Source: DATFAS01 sp035254305 (GTDB taxonomy: Bacteria > Bacillota > Bacilli > Aneurinibacillales > RAOX-1). Taken from it: 39,165 nt of DNA. The stretch's first letter is position 1. Every line of letters begins with the position of its first letter. The notes beneath the pieces are model-generated. The model worked only from the letters and a program-made list of their open reading frames with translations. It was not told the DNA's origin and did not search any database. Shown in pieces: positions 25,864 through 32,736 of this stretch. The stretch lies in the NCBI GenBank assembly GCA_035254305.1, contig DATFAS010000055.1:1-39165 (forward strand), given 5' to 3'. A program made the translations under genes and the position numbers.

Positions 25864-26745
25864 TTGTTAAGAGATATTTTTACGAAGCGCAGGAAATACG
25901 CAACCATTTCTAGCCCTTCACATAATCCAGCACCTGATACCCCTGTAGAGAAGAAGGAAATTCCGGAAGGGCTAATGGTTAAATGCCCAGTATGTGGCAC
26001 AATTTCTTATACAAAGGAATTAGAAAAAAATTTAAAGGTATGTTCGTGCGGGCATCATTTTCCCATGAATTCCTTTGAACGTATTCTAGCTACGTTGGAT
26101 GAGGGACATTTCTTCGAATATGACAATGAGTTGGTATCAGTAGATCCCCTTTCATTTCCCGATTACCTTGATAAAGTGGAAAAGGACATAGAAAAAACAG
26201 GCCTAAATGAAGCCGTGCTTACGGGTGAGGGAACGATTCTAGGGCAACCTGTTGTGATTGGGGTAATGGATTCTAGATTTCGTATGGGAAGCATGGGTTC
26301 AGTTGTAGGTGAAAAAATCTTTAGAGCTATTGAAAAGGCTATAGAAAAAAGATATCCGTTTATTCTGTTTTCTGCCTCTGGTGGGGCAAGAATGCAGGAA
26401 GGGATTCTAAGCCTTATGCAAATGGCAAAAACAAGTGCTGCTCTTGCCAGAATGGACGAAGAAGGAATCTTATTTATTTCAGTCATGACTAATCCTACTA
26501 CTGGTGGTGTTTCCGCTAGCTTCGCTTCACTCGGTGATATTAATCTTGCTGAGCCGGGTGCACTAATCGGTTTTGCAGGCAGACGTATTATTGAGCAGAC
26601 GATTCGCCAAGAGCTCCCCAAGGATTTCCAAACAGCAGAATTTTTACTTCACCATGGTCAGCTAGATAAAGTAGTGTCACGTAAGGAAATGAAATCTGTC
26701 TTAGGAAAAATTGTAGAAATACACTCTGTTAGGGGGAATGTATAA
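25864..26745 (+). CDS. accD: Acetyl-CoA carboxylase carboxyltransferase beta subunit
   Basis: 293 residues from TTG 25864, 6 bases after AGAGGTG, giving the family start MLRDIFTKR; GTG 25855 lies over the ribosome site. With AccA it transfers carboxyl from biotin-BCCP to acetyl-CoA to make malonyl-CoA, the first step of fatty-acid synthesis. N-terminal zinc ribbon, then a crotonase-fold carboxyltransferase domain (SGGARMQEGILSLMQMAKTS, TNPTTGGVSASFASLGD, GFAGRRIIEQT). Odd: the second zinc knuckle reads C60-S-C62 instead of the usual CxxC, one residue short; the first is C41-x2-C44. Followed by accA with a one-base overlap (TAATG). Confidence 0.97.
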   Translation: MLRDIFTKRRKYATISSPSHNPAPDTPVEKKEIPEGLMVKCPVCGTISYTKELEKNLKVCSCGHHFPMNSFERILATLDEGHFFEYDNELVSVDPLSFPDYLDKVEKDIEKTGLNEAVLTGEGTILGQPVVIGVMDSRFRMGSMGSVVGEKIFRAIEKAIEKRYPFILFSASGGARMQEGILSLMQMAKTSAALARMDEEGILFISVMTNPTTGGVSASFASLGDINLAEPGALIGFAGRRIIEQTIRQELPKDFQTAEFLLHHGQLDKVVSRKEMKSVLGKIVEIHSVRGNV

Positions 26746-27716
26746 TGGCAGCAGATTTACAATTTGAAAAACCCCTTATTGAGTTACGAACCAAAATTGC
26801 TGAGCTTCGGAAGTTTACCGAAGAAAAGGAAATTGATCTAACAGAAGAAATCGAACACCTAGAAGAGAAGGCAACGACCTTACAGAAACAAATTTACGGA
26901 AATTTAACTCCTTGGCAGCGTGTCCAAATTGCTAGACATCCAGAACGTCCTACTACCCTTGATTTTATAAAACATATTTTCACCGATTTCATAGAATTCC
27001 ATGGAGATCGTGTTTACGGAGATGACCCTGCTATTGTTGGTGGTATTGCTAAATTTGAGGGCCAACCAGTAACTGTTATTGGTCATCAGAAAGGGAAGGA
27101 TACAAAAGACAATATTGCTCGAAACTTCGGTATGCCACATCCTGAAGGTTACCGCAAGGCCCTTCGATTGATGAAACAAGCGGACAAATTCAAACGTCCT
27201 ATTATTTGCTTTATTAATACACCTGGTGCTTATCCTGGAATTGCTGCTGAAGAAAGAGGACAAAGTGAGGCTATTGCCAGAAACCTAAGAGAAATGGCTG
27301 GACTTAGTGTTCCTGTGATTTGTGCAGTTACCGGAGAAGGAGGTAGCGGAGGTGCTTTAGCATTAGGGATTGGAAATCGTCTTTTGATGATGGAGAATTC
27401 ATTCTACTCAGTTATCTCCCCTGAAGGTGCTGCCGCGCTTCTATGGAAGGATTCAGGCTTAGCCCAACGAGCTGCAGAGCATATGAAAATTACTGCTCGT
27501 GATCTACAGGAGCTTGGTGTAATAGATAGCATTGTTCCAGAGCCTATGGGTGGTGCACATAAGGATCTAGCTAAGCAATGTGAATTCATGAAAGAAGCTT
27601 TAGCAACTAATTTGAAGGAACTTCTTGAGCTTACTTGCGAAGAATTGAAGAAACAAAGGTATGAGAAGTTTGCCCAAATTGGCAACTATTCTACATCAAC
27701 GTTTATCCACCAATAA
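26745..27716 (+). CDS. accA: Acetyl-CoA carboxylase carboxyltransferase alpha subunit
   Basis: 323 residues, the usual length. N-terminal helical region (about 1-85; PLIELRTKIAELRKF, PWQRVQIARHPERPTTLDYI-like) and carboxyltransferase domain (EFHGDR, NFGMPHPEGYRKALRLM, FINTPGAYPGIAAEERGQSEAIARNL, GEGGSGGALALGIG), which binds biotin and forms the oxyanion hole. Start overlaps the accD stop as TAATG with GGGGG upstream, so the two subunits are translationally coupled. A terminator follows; pfkA and pyk, which follow accA in B. subtilis as I recall, are absent. Confidence 0.98.
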   Translation: MAADLQFEKPLIELRTKIAELRKFTEEKEIDLTEEIEHLEEKATTLQKQIYGNLTPWQRVQIARHPERPTTLDFIKHIFTDFIEFHGDRVYGDDPAIVGGIAKFEGQPVTVIGHQKGKDTKDNIARNFGMPHPEGYRKALRLMKQADKFKRPIICFINTPGAYPGIAAEERGQSEAIARNLREMAGLSVPVICAVTGEGGSGGALALGIGNRLLMMENSFYSVISPEGAAALLWKDSGLAQRAAEHMKITARDLQELGVIDSIVPEPMGGAHKDLAKQCEFMKEALATNLKELLELTCEELKKQRYEKFAQIGNYSTSTFIHQ

Positions 27717-27752
27717 TAACCTTTCTTAGAGCAATTGCTCATCAGAAGAATA

Positions 27753-27800
27753 AAAAGCTTCCTCCCAACTACCAACAAGTTGACTAAGAGGAGGCTTTTC
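27753..27800 (+). terminator. Terminator after accA
   Basis: 12-bp stem AAAAGCTTCCTC (27753-27764) with GAGGAGGCTTTT (27788-27799), one wobble. A separate 12-bp palindrome GAGCAATTGCTC lies just before at 27729-27740. Confidence 0.75.
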
Positions 27801-27907
27801 AATATTTGAACATGCGTAAAAGGATGAAACAGAATTTGGGAATGGTGTGAGGTAATAAACGGCAACGATATAATAAGTTGAAAATAAAAAAGGAGACTTA
27901 TATTAAG

Positions 27908-28324
27908 ATGTATATATCTGAGACCGAAGTTGATGTAAGATATGCTGAGACTGATGCGATGCAAATTGTGCACCATGCTAATTATTTGGTTTGGTTCGAG
28001 TTGGGCAGAACAAAGTATATGGAGGACCTTGGAATTAGCTATGCCTCTGTAGAGCAAAGAGGGTTTTTGTTACCTGTTTTAGAAATTACTGCGAAATATA
28101 AAAAGCCATTTCGTTATGGTGAAACTGCTATTATTAAAACTACGATACAAAAATACGATGGACTCCGTGTCATCTATAATTACGCTGTTGTTGATAAACA
28201 AGGGGAATTACATGTTGAAGGTACAAGTTCTCATGTGATAGTGACAAAAGAAAAATTCAAACCAATAAATATAAAAAAACATTTGCCAGATTTACATGAA
28301 ATATTCGAAACGAAAAGAATATAA
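27908..28324 (+). CDS. Acyl-CoA thioesterase, YbgC/FadM hotdog family
   Basis: 138-residue 4HBT hotdog-fold protein, cytoplasmic. Motif VRYAETDAMQIVHHANYLVWFELGRTKY carries the catalytic Asp (TD), the HHxNY substrate-pocket motif and the long central helix. It hydrolyses acyl-CoA or hydroxybenzoyl-CoA-like thioesters; the exact substrate is unknown. ATG at 27908 gives the usual N-terminus (MYISETEVDVRYAETD); the GGAG is 12 bases away, rather long. TTG at 27878 is in frame but overlaps the ribosome site. TATAAT at 27869-27874 could be its -10. Monocistronic, in the variable region after accA. Confidence 0.88.
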   Translation: MYISETEVDVRYAETDAMQIVHHANYLVWFELGRTKYMEDLGISYASVEQRGFLLPVLEITAKYKKPFRYGETAIIKTTIQKYDGLRVIYNYAVVDKQGELHVEGTSSHVIVTKEKFKPINIKKHLPDLHEIFETKRI

Positions 28325-28353
28325 TGAATGGCTGAAGACAAGAACTGTTAACA

Positions 28354-28390
28354 AACTAAAAAAGAGCAACTCTGCTCTTCTTTAGTTAAA
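28354..28390. terminator. Terminator after thioesterase gene
   Basis: 15-bp stem: left arm 28354-28368 (AACTAAAAAAGAGCA), right arm 28373-28387 (TGCTCTTCTTTAGTT), with one A-C mismatch and a 4-base loop. Probably works in both directions. Confidence 0.75.
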
Positions 28391-28532
28391 AATCAATATC
28401 ATCTCAACCATTATCATGGATTTCTTGGTTATTGTTATTTTGGAGGGAAAGGCCCAACATTATTTACTTCAACTTAGACTCAATTTTACACGTTTTTAAC
28501 CCTTTAACCAGAAATTTACCGATGATTTTCTA

Positions 28533-29042
28533 CTACTCCTTACCTAAAAGTAAGGCTTCATTAGTAGTTACATTTTTGACATTGGCTTTTTCATAAAACT
28601 TCTGGAATATATAATTCACAAACGCATTGGAAACAATTATTGAATAAAATACCGGTGAACTTAATTTCAATTTGAAAAAACCCAGTTTTCTAAAAAGAGC
28701 CATGATAGGGAATGCGTATATGAAATCTGCTATGATATTGATTAAAGAGTACAATAGAAATTTTCCCTTTGCAAAATGAAAGACCAATAAATTTGCGAAA
28801 AAGAAGGGACCTACAATCAGCACGAATGTGTTACACACCATTACGGATATCCCGCCTTTTGCCTTCCAAAGCTTATGGACGGTTAAATAGTAAATCTGCG
28901 CAAGTAGAAAAGATGTTGAAAATAAGGTTACAGGTAAGTATTTCACAAACGATTTTTTTGGAAGTTTCCAAGCTACCAATAATGAACCTAAAGTTAAAAT
29001 GATACGAATTAAATTCCTTATAATATTAAAATTCCCTGTCAT
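28533..29042 (-). CDS. Predicted membrane protein, 169 residues, unknown
   Basis: Four or five membrane segments (about 9-26, 36-55, 68-90, 93-118 and 128-148) with a short polar tail. No motif for a known activity; I do not recognise the family, though small spore-former membrane proteins look like this. GGAGGG is 8 bases before ATG. It lies 46 bases behind a 58-residue membrane protein on the same strand, probably one operon. Confidence 0.7.
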   Translation of the reverse strand: MTGNFNIIRNLIRIILTLGSLLVAWKLPKKSFVKYLPVTLFSTSFLLAQIYYLTVHKLWKAKGGISVMVCNTFVLIVGPFFFANLLVFHFAKGKFLLYSLINIIADFIYAFPIMALFRKLGFFKLKLSSPVFYSIIVSNAFVNYIFQKFYEKANVKNVTTNEALLLGKE

Positions 29043-29088
29043 TTTAATATCCCTCCGCTTTTTTCTTATCTTGTTTAAAAATAGGTAT

Positions 29089-29265
29089 TTATCGATGGCA
29101 TAAATGTATGAATTTCTTTAAGACTTTATAAGGACAAAGTACTATCCCATTATTGTTCTTTTTGGATATATTGAATAGATGTATACTCCATAAGCAGATT
29201 GTTGAAAGAATGGCGGTACCTATTCCAAATTTAATAAATGTATCACTGCTAGCTTTTTGAAACAT
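29089..29265 (-). CDS. Small single-helix membrane protein, 58 residues
   Basis: 58-residue frame with a strong AAGGAGAGA ribosome site about 6 bases before ATG. One membrane helix (about 12-34, FIKFGIGTAILSTICLWSIH) flanked by Lys on both sides; short basic tail with three Cys. No family recognised. It precedes the 169-residue membrane protein on the same strand. Confidence 0.55.
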   Translation of the reverse strand: MFQKASSDTFIKFGIGTAILSTICLWSIHLFNISKKNNNGIVLCPYKVLKKFIHLCHR

Positions 29266-29384
29266 CAATTTCTCTCTCCTTATGCTTGCATTTCAGTGTT
29301 GTTAGTTTTCCCACATTGAAACCAAATATTTAAATAAGTTTATTATGCAAATCCGCTTCTTTTGACCCTGCGTAATGGGAAGAT

Positions 29385-29700
29385 TGGAAGGAAATTGTTG
29401 ATAAAATGAATGTAGAGGAAAAGAGGACAAGGCTTAAATTCGGTTATGAGGTGATTTGCAAGGAAACCTAAGAATTACTAGCTGAGGGGTTTACAACCTA
29501 TTAATGGAAGAGGAGCCATGCCGGATATTTTTGATTGGCAACAGCAAAATGTGAATCTAAGAGAGGTGTAGTGGTCCTATTTAACAGTAGATGAGGATGC
29601 CCCAAATGCGACTTTGGAACACCCTCTGAGCATGGTCGGAACTATTTACATCCGAAAATCTTCGCTTCCCACAGAGACTTGTATCTGGAGGATTGATTTA
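29385..29700 (+). pseudogene. Decayed reading frame, family not identified
   Basis: The 450-bp gap 29266-29716 has no intact gene. From 29385 a protein-like frame (WKEIVDKMNVEEKRTRLKFG...) runs to TAA near 29470. Then another frame reads GLQPINGRGAMPDIFDWQQ (ATG 29518), meets TAG at 29569-29571, and goes on as WSYLTVDEDAPNATLEHPLS..GTIYIR..TETCIWRID to about 29700. The composition is protein-like across a frameshift and a nonsense codon, which suggests a broken gene. I could not identify its parent. Confidence 0.35.
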
Positions 29701-29716
29701 TCATTTTTCACGATTA

Positions 29717-29923
29717 TTACTGTTGCTTATATTGAGGTTCCTGTTGTTCCACATAGGAAACGCGTGCTTGTAGGGTAGTACAGATGTTCTCCATATTCTG
29801 TGCTAACTGATCAAACATTTGCTTTGCCTGTTGGTCTTGAGTATCTAATGAGAACATTTTAAGGTTTGCTTTAACACCTTCAGCACTAGCAAGTGTTTGT
29901 TGTAATTTACTTCCTACTGTCAT
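29717..29923 (-). CDS. DUF1657 small sporulation-associated protein
   Basis: 68 residues, nearly all helical: MTVGSKLQQTLASAEGVKANLK then QAKQMFDQLAQNMENICTTLQARVSYVEQQEPQY, the DUF1657 pattern. Genes of this family commonly sit in spoVA/yhcN-type operons and are made in sporulation; here it stands alone. Function unknown. GGAGGG is 7 bases before ATG. The leader holds a perfect hairpin (29961-29979), and a 14-bp palindrome lies further upstream. Confidence 0.85.
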   Translation of the reverse strand: MTVGSKLQQTLASAEGVKANLKMFSLDTQDQQAKQMFDQLAQNMENICTTLQARVSYVEQQEPQYKQQ

Positions 29924-29960
29924 TATGAATCCCTCCAGTTAAATGATGCGGGAAGCTCCG

Positions 29961-29979
29961 TAAGGGTCGCTAACCCTTA
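29961..29979 (-). other. Leader hairpin of the DUF1657 gene
   Basis: TAAGGGT (29961-29967) with ACCCTTA (29973-29979), five-base loop, in the 5' leader of the DUF1657 gene just downstream of a CATATTA (-10-like, 29988-29982). May stabilise the transcript; no terminator T-run. Confidence 0.4.
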
Positions 29980-30004
29980 AATAATATGTGCTTCTTCTCA
30001 ATAT

Positions 30005-30018
30005 TTTACTGCAGTAAA
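30005..30018. repeat. Perfect 14-bp palindrome
   Basis: TTTACTGCAGTAAA lies 17-30 bp upstream of the -10-like CATATTA of the DUF1657 gene, so it would cover the -35 region. Operator candidate. Confidence 0.35.
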
Positions 30019-30048
30019 TAACACCTAAATAATGGATATTCTACATTT

Positions 30049-30145
30049 CTTGGCGTATAGGAAAGTATAATTCTTAACTATTTTCCGTCTCCGCATAAGG
30101 GCAACTAGGCTGCCGCCTTCACCTAAAGGCTTGGTGCCAGCCAAG
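30049..30145. ncRNA. Folded ~97-nt element, possible structured RNA or repeat
   Basis: Closed by CTTGGC (30049-30054) and GCCAAG (30140-30145). Inside, on the plus strand, are three hairpins: GGAAAGTA/TATTTTCC (30060-30067 with 30079-30086), GGCA/TGCC near 30101-30115, and GCCTT/AAGGC near 30114-30130. A T-rich run (TTTTCTTT) follows on the plus strand. GC content is above that of the surroundings. It lies just after the ytvI stop codon on the other strand. It recalls, from memory only, an interspersed element of Bacillales; no Rfam family matched by eye. Confidence 0.4.
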
Positions 30146-30151
30146 TTTTCT

Positions 30152-31273
30152 TTACTCTCCGATAACGTAAATCCATAAATCTCGAAAGACACCGGCATTA
30201 TGTAACGCATTAATAATAACGATAGATACAGGGCCTAAGATGAGTCCAGCAACTCCAAAAAGCTGTAAGCCTACAAAAAGTGCAACTAAAGTAAGAAGCG
30301 GATCAAGTCCAATGTTATCGGCAACAATTTTCGGTTCCATGATTTGTCGTTGGATAACTACAACAGCATACAAAATAGCAATCCCAATAACTAGTTGATA
30401 ATCGTGTTTGATGAATAGATAAACTATCCACGGTATAAAAACAGAACCCGTTCCGAGTAGGGGTAGTAAATCTACAATTCCAGTTAAAATACCAAGTGTA
30501 AATGCATATTCTACTCTAAGAATTAACAACCCAATAATCACAATAAATGCCGTAATGCTAATGAGGGTGAACTGGGCTTTAATAAATCCAACTAGTGCTT
30601 TTTTTAGGTCAACGAGAACGTGTTGTGCTCTTGTTTGAATGAATAATGGCATGGCAGCTGACAATTTTGTTTTCCAATGATAGAAATCTTTACTTATAAA
30701 AAATGCAGCTAATAGGGAAATAACAAATACAGTTGCCGTGTTAGGTAACGATGTTAGGAATGCTTGTAATTCAACTAGAATAGTATTAACCAAGTAGGTC
30801 CCAGCTTTTGCAACCTTTGAAAATCCTAAACCTATTGTTTCCTCAATATTTGATTTGTAGCTTTCATCTAATGCACTATAAAAGATCTGAAAGCGATCAT
30901 AGAAGTTTGTGATGATTTCTTGGGTGATTAGCTTCTTCACATAATTTGTTGCATCTAGAATATAAATAGGCATTACAGTGATTAGGTGGCTAATTTCGAT
31001 GACAAGCTGGGTGATCATGATGGTGACAACCCCAATCACAATAGCAATAAGTATGAGTAAAACAATGACAACGGAAAGCCATCTTGGAAGCTTAGCACGT
31101 TTCTGTAATAAATTAACGGGGCGATTTATTACTATAGCTATGATGAAAGCGATTAAAAATGGGTAAAGTAATGGTGTTAAAATTTTAACAAGCCAAAGTA
31201 ATCCTGTGATGATCAGTATGATAAACGCACACCTTGTAATCTGGAATAATCGAGTTTTCAATAAATGGTCCAT
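30152..31273 (-). CDS. ytvI: YtvI, sporulation integral membrane protein (AI-2E transporter fold)
   Basis: 373-residue polytopic protein of the AI-2E transporter (PerM) superfamily: helices in the first 95 residues, a long extracytoplasmic helical stretch (about 105-170), then five or six helices; the GILTGIVDLLPLLGTGSVFIPW motif (about 270-290) and the PKIVADNIGLDPLLTLVALFVGLQLFG motif near the end are diagnostic. YtvI of B. subtilis has a sporulation role of unknown mechanism and lies in the same pyk-citZ interval. AAAGGAGGCG is 3-6 bases before ATG. Divergent from citZ. Confidence 0.9.
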   Translation of the reverse strand: MDHLLKTRLFQITRCAFIILIITGLLWLVKILTPLLYPFLIAFIIAIVINRPVNLLQKRAKLPRWLSVVIVLLILIAIVIGVVTIMITQLVIEISHLITVMPIYILDATNYVKKLITQEIITNFYDRFQIFYSALDESYKSNIEETIGLGFSKVAKAGTYLVNTILVELQAFLTSLPNTATVFVISLLAAFFISKDFYHWKTKLSAAMPLFIQTRAQHVLVDLKKALVGFIKAQFTLISITAFIVIIGLLILRVEYAFTLGILTGIVDLLPLLGTGSVFIPWIVYLFIKHDYQLVIGIAILYAVVVIQRQIMEPKIVADNIGLDPLLTLVALFVGLQLFGVAGLILGPVSIVIINALHNAGVFRDLWIYVIGE

Positions 31274-31402
31274 AAGCGCCTCCTTTCCTACATAAAAAAC
31301 TAGTGTTTTCCTTTTTCTTCCTTAAGATTATGACAAAAATAGAAAGAAAAGCAACCTGCAAATAGTAAAATATCATAATTCGCCAATTTTTTTAGATAAA
31401 CA

Positions 31403-31431
31403 TTCACAAATGTAGGTTATTATTCTATAAT
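31403..31431 (+). promoter_or_regulatory. Sigma-A promoter of citZ
   Basis: TTCACA (31403-31408), 17-bp spacer, perfect TATAAT (31426-31431). Predicted start near 31438, about 88 bases before the citZ start codon, leaving an untranslated leader. The 250-base gap 31274-31525 holds no gene. The -10 sits in a symmetrical AT run (TTATTATTCTATAATTATG) that might serve a CcpC-type repressor, though no clean ATAA-N7-TTAT pair was found. Confidence 0.7.
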
Positions 31432-31525
31432 TATGTTGTTGGCATGCAGTCTTAATATTGAATGAGTCTTCATTTTTTTTTGCTTTAGGTTTAAGAAATA
31501 AAATAGGGGTAAAGGAGAGATTACT

Positions 31526-32638
31526 ATGTCAACTGCTGCTGGATTAGAAGGTATCGTTGCTACACAATCTGCTGTAAGCTCAATTATCGATGGGGTACTA
31601 ACCTATCGTGGAATTGACATTGATGAGCTTGCAGACAATGCCACTTTTGAAGAGGTTGTTTATCTACTTTGGAATGGTGAATTACCAACTAGGGAACAGT
31701 TAGACCAATTAAAGTATGATTTGGCTAAAGAAGGGGTATTACCGGAACAAATCATTTCTTTATTGAATTCGTTACCAAAAGATGCTCACCCAATGACAAC
31801 TTTGAGAACGGTTGTATCTGCATTGGCTATGTTCGATCCACAAGAACAGGAAATGACTCCGGAAGCAAATCGTCGGAAGGCATTGAGAATTCAAGCACAG
31901 ATTTCTACAATTGTTGCGGCAATTCAGAGAGTCCGCGAAGGGAAAGACATTCTCTCTCCTAAACCTAATTTTGGTTATGCACAGAACTTCTTGTTCATGT
32001 TAAATGGAGAAGAACCTAATGAAATCGCAATTGAAGCATTCAATAAAGCACTTGTTCTTCATGCCGACCATGAATTGAATGCGTCTACTTTCTCCTCAAG
32101 AGTAACTGTTGCAACACTTGCTAATATCTATGCTGGTACAGTTTCTGCTATTGGAACCTTAAGTGGACCCCTTCATGGTGGAGCAAACGAAGCTGTTATG
32201 TCTATGTTAGAAGAAATTGGTGACTTAGATCGTGTAGACGCTTATATTAATGAAGCGCTAGCAGCTAAGAAGAAAGTCATGGGATTTGGCCACCGTGTTT
32301 ATAAGACAGGTGATCCTCGTGCGAAGCACCTTAAGAAAATGTCTGAAAAGTTAACAAAATTGACTGGGCAATCTAAGCTTTATGATATGTCCATCAGAAT
32401 AGATGAAATCATTACAACTGAAAAAGGTTTACTTCCAAATGTAGACTTCTATTCAGCTTCCGTGTATCATAGTCTTGGGATTGCAAGAGATTTATTTACT
32501 CCAATTTTTGCTGTTAGTCGTACGTCAGGTTGGACAGCCCAAATGCTTGAGCAGTATGCTAACAACCGCTTGATCCGCCCACGTGCAGAATACGTTGGAC
32601 CAGACAAGCGTCACTACATTCCTGTAGAACAGAGATAA
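31526..32638 (+). CDS. citZ: Citrate synthase
   Basis: 370 residues. Condenses oxaloacetate and acetyl-CoA to citrate, entry step of the TCA cycle. Catalytic residues visible: H217 (GPLHGGANE), H256 (GFGHRVYKTGDPRA) and D307 (NVDFYSASVY); substrate-binding H182 in HADHELNAST and R in RTSGWTAQ. Short type II-like Gram-positive form. AAAGGAG is 7 bases before ATG. First gene of citZ-icd-mdh, with a strong promoter. It could also be read as 2-methylcitrate synthase by family alone, but the neighbours make CitZ near certain. Confidence 0.97.
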   Translation: MSTAAGLEGIVATQSAVSSIIDGVLTYRGIDIDELADNATFEEVVYLLWNGELPTREQLDQLKYDLAKEGVLPEQIISLLNSLPKDAHPMTTLRTVVSALAMFDPQEQEMTPEANRRKALRIQAQISTIVAAIQRVREGKDILSPKPNFGYAQNFLFMLNGEEPNEIAIEAFNKALVLHADHELNASTFSSRVTVATLANIYAGTVSAIGTLSGPLHGGANEAVMSMLEEIGDLDRVDAYINEALAAKKKVMGFGHRVYKTGDPRAKHLKKMSEKLTKLTGQSKLYDMSIRIDEIITTEKGLLPNVDFYSASVYHSLGIARDLFTPIFAVSRTSGWTAQMLEQYANNRLIRPRAEYVGPDKRHYIPVEQR

Positions 32639-32653
32639 TTACCCTTGCGCAGC

Positions 32654-32692
32654 CATTGTGTCCGAGAGAACAAAGAATACTCGGGCACAATG
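32654..32692 (+). other. Intercistronic hairpin citZ-icd
   Basis: 13-bp stem CATTGTGTCCGAG (32654-32666) with CTCGGGCACAATG (32680-32692), one G-U wobble, 13-base loop and no T-run. Its place between citZ and icd suggests an RNA-stability or processing element, not a full terminator. Confidence 0.6.
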
Positions 32693-32736
32693 CTTATGAT
32701 TCCACACAATTTAGTACATATTTAGGAGGGGTTCAG

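Noticed and set aside
27686..28057. Minus-strand 123-residue frame over the accA end and thioesterase start
   Set aside because: Overlaps two solid genes and a terminator; no ribosome site or motif.
30049..30145. c-di-GMP (GEMM-I) riboswitch
   Set aside because: The minus strand has a GCAGCCTAGTTGCC segment like the GEMM 3' end, but the GGCAAACC and ACGCAAAGCC cores are missing and no gene is suitably downstream.
30025..30210. Minus-strand 61-residue frame across the ytvI end
   Set aside because: It reads through the folded element and the ytvI 3' end in another frame; better explained by the structured repeat.
31381..31440. CcpC operator at citZ
   Set aside because: AT-rich symmetry is present but no ATAA-N7-TTAT dyad is clear; not listed as a separate site.
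32656..32736. 27-residue N-terminal extension of Icd
   Set aside because: Encoded by the intercistronic hairpin; GTG 32737 has the ribosome site and the family start.
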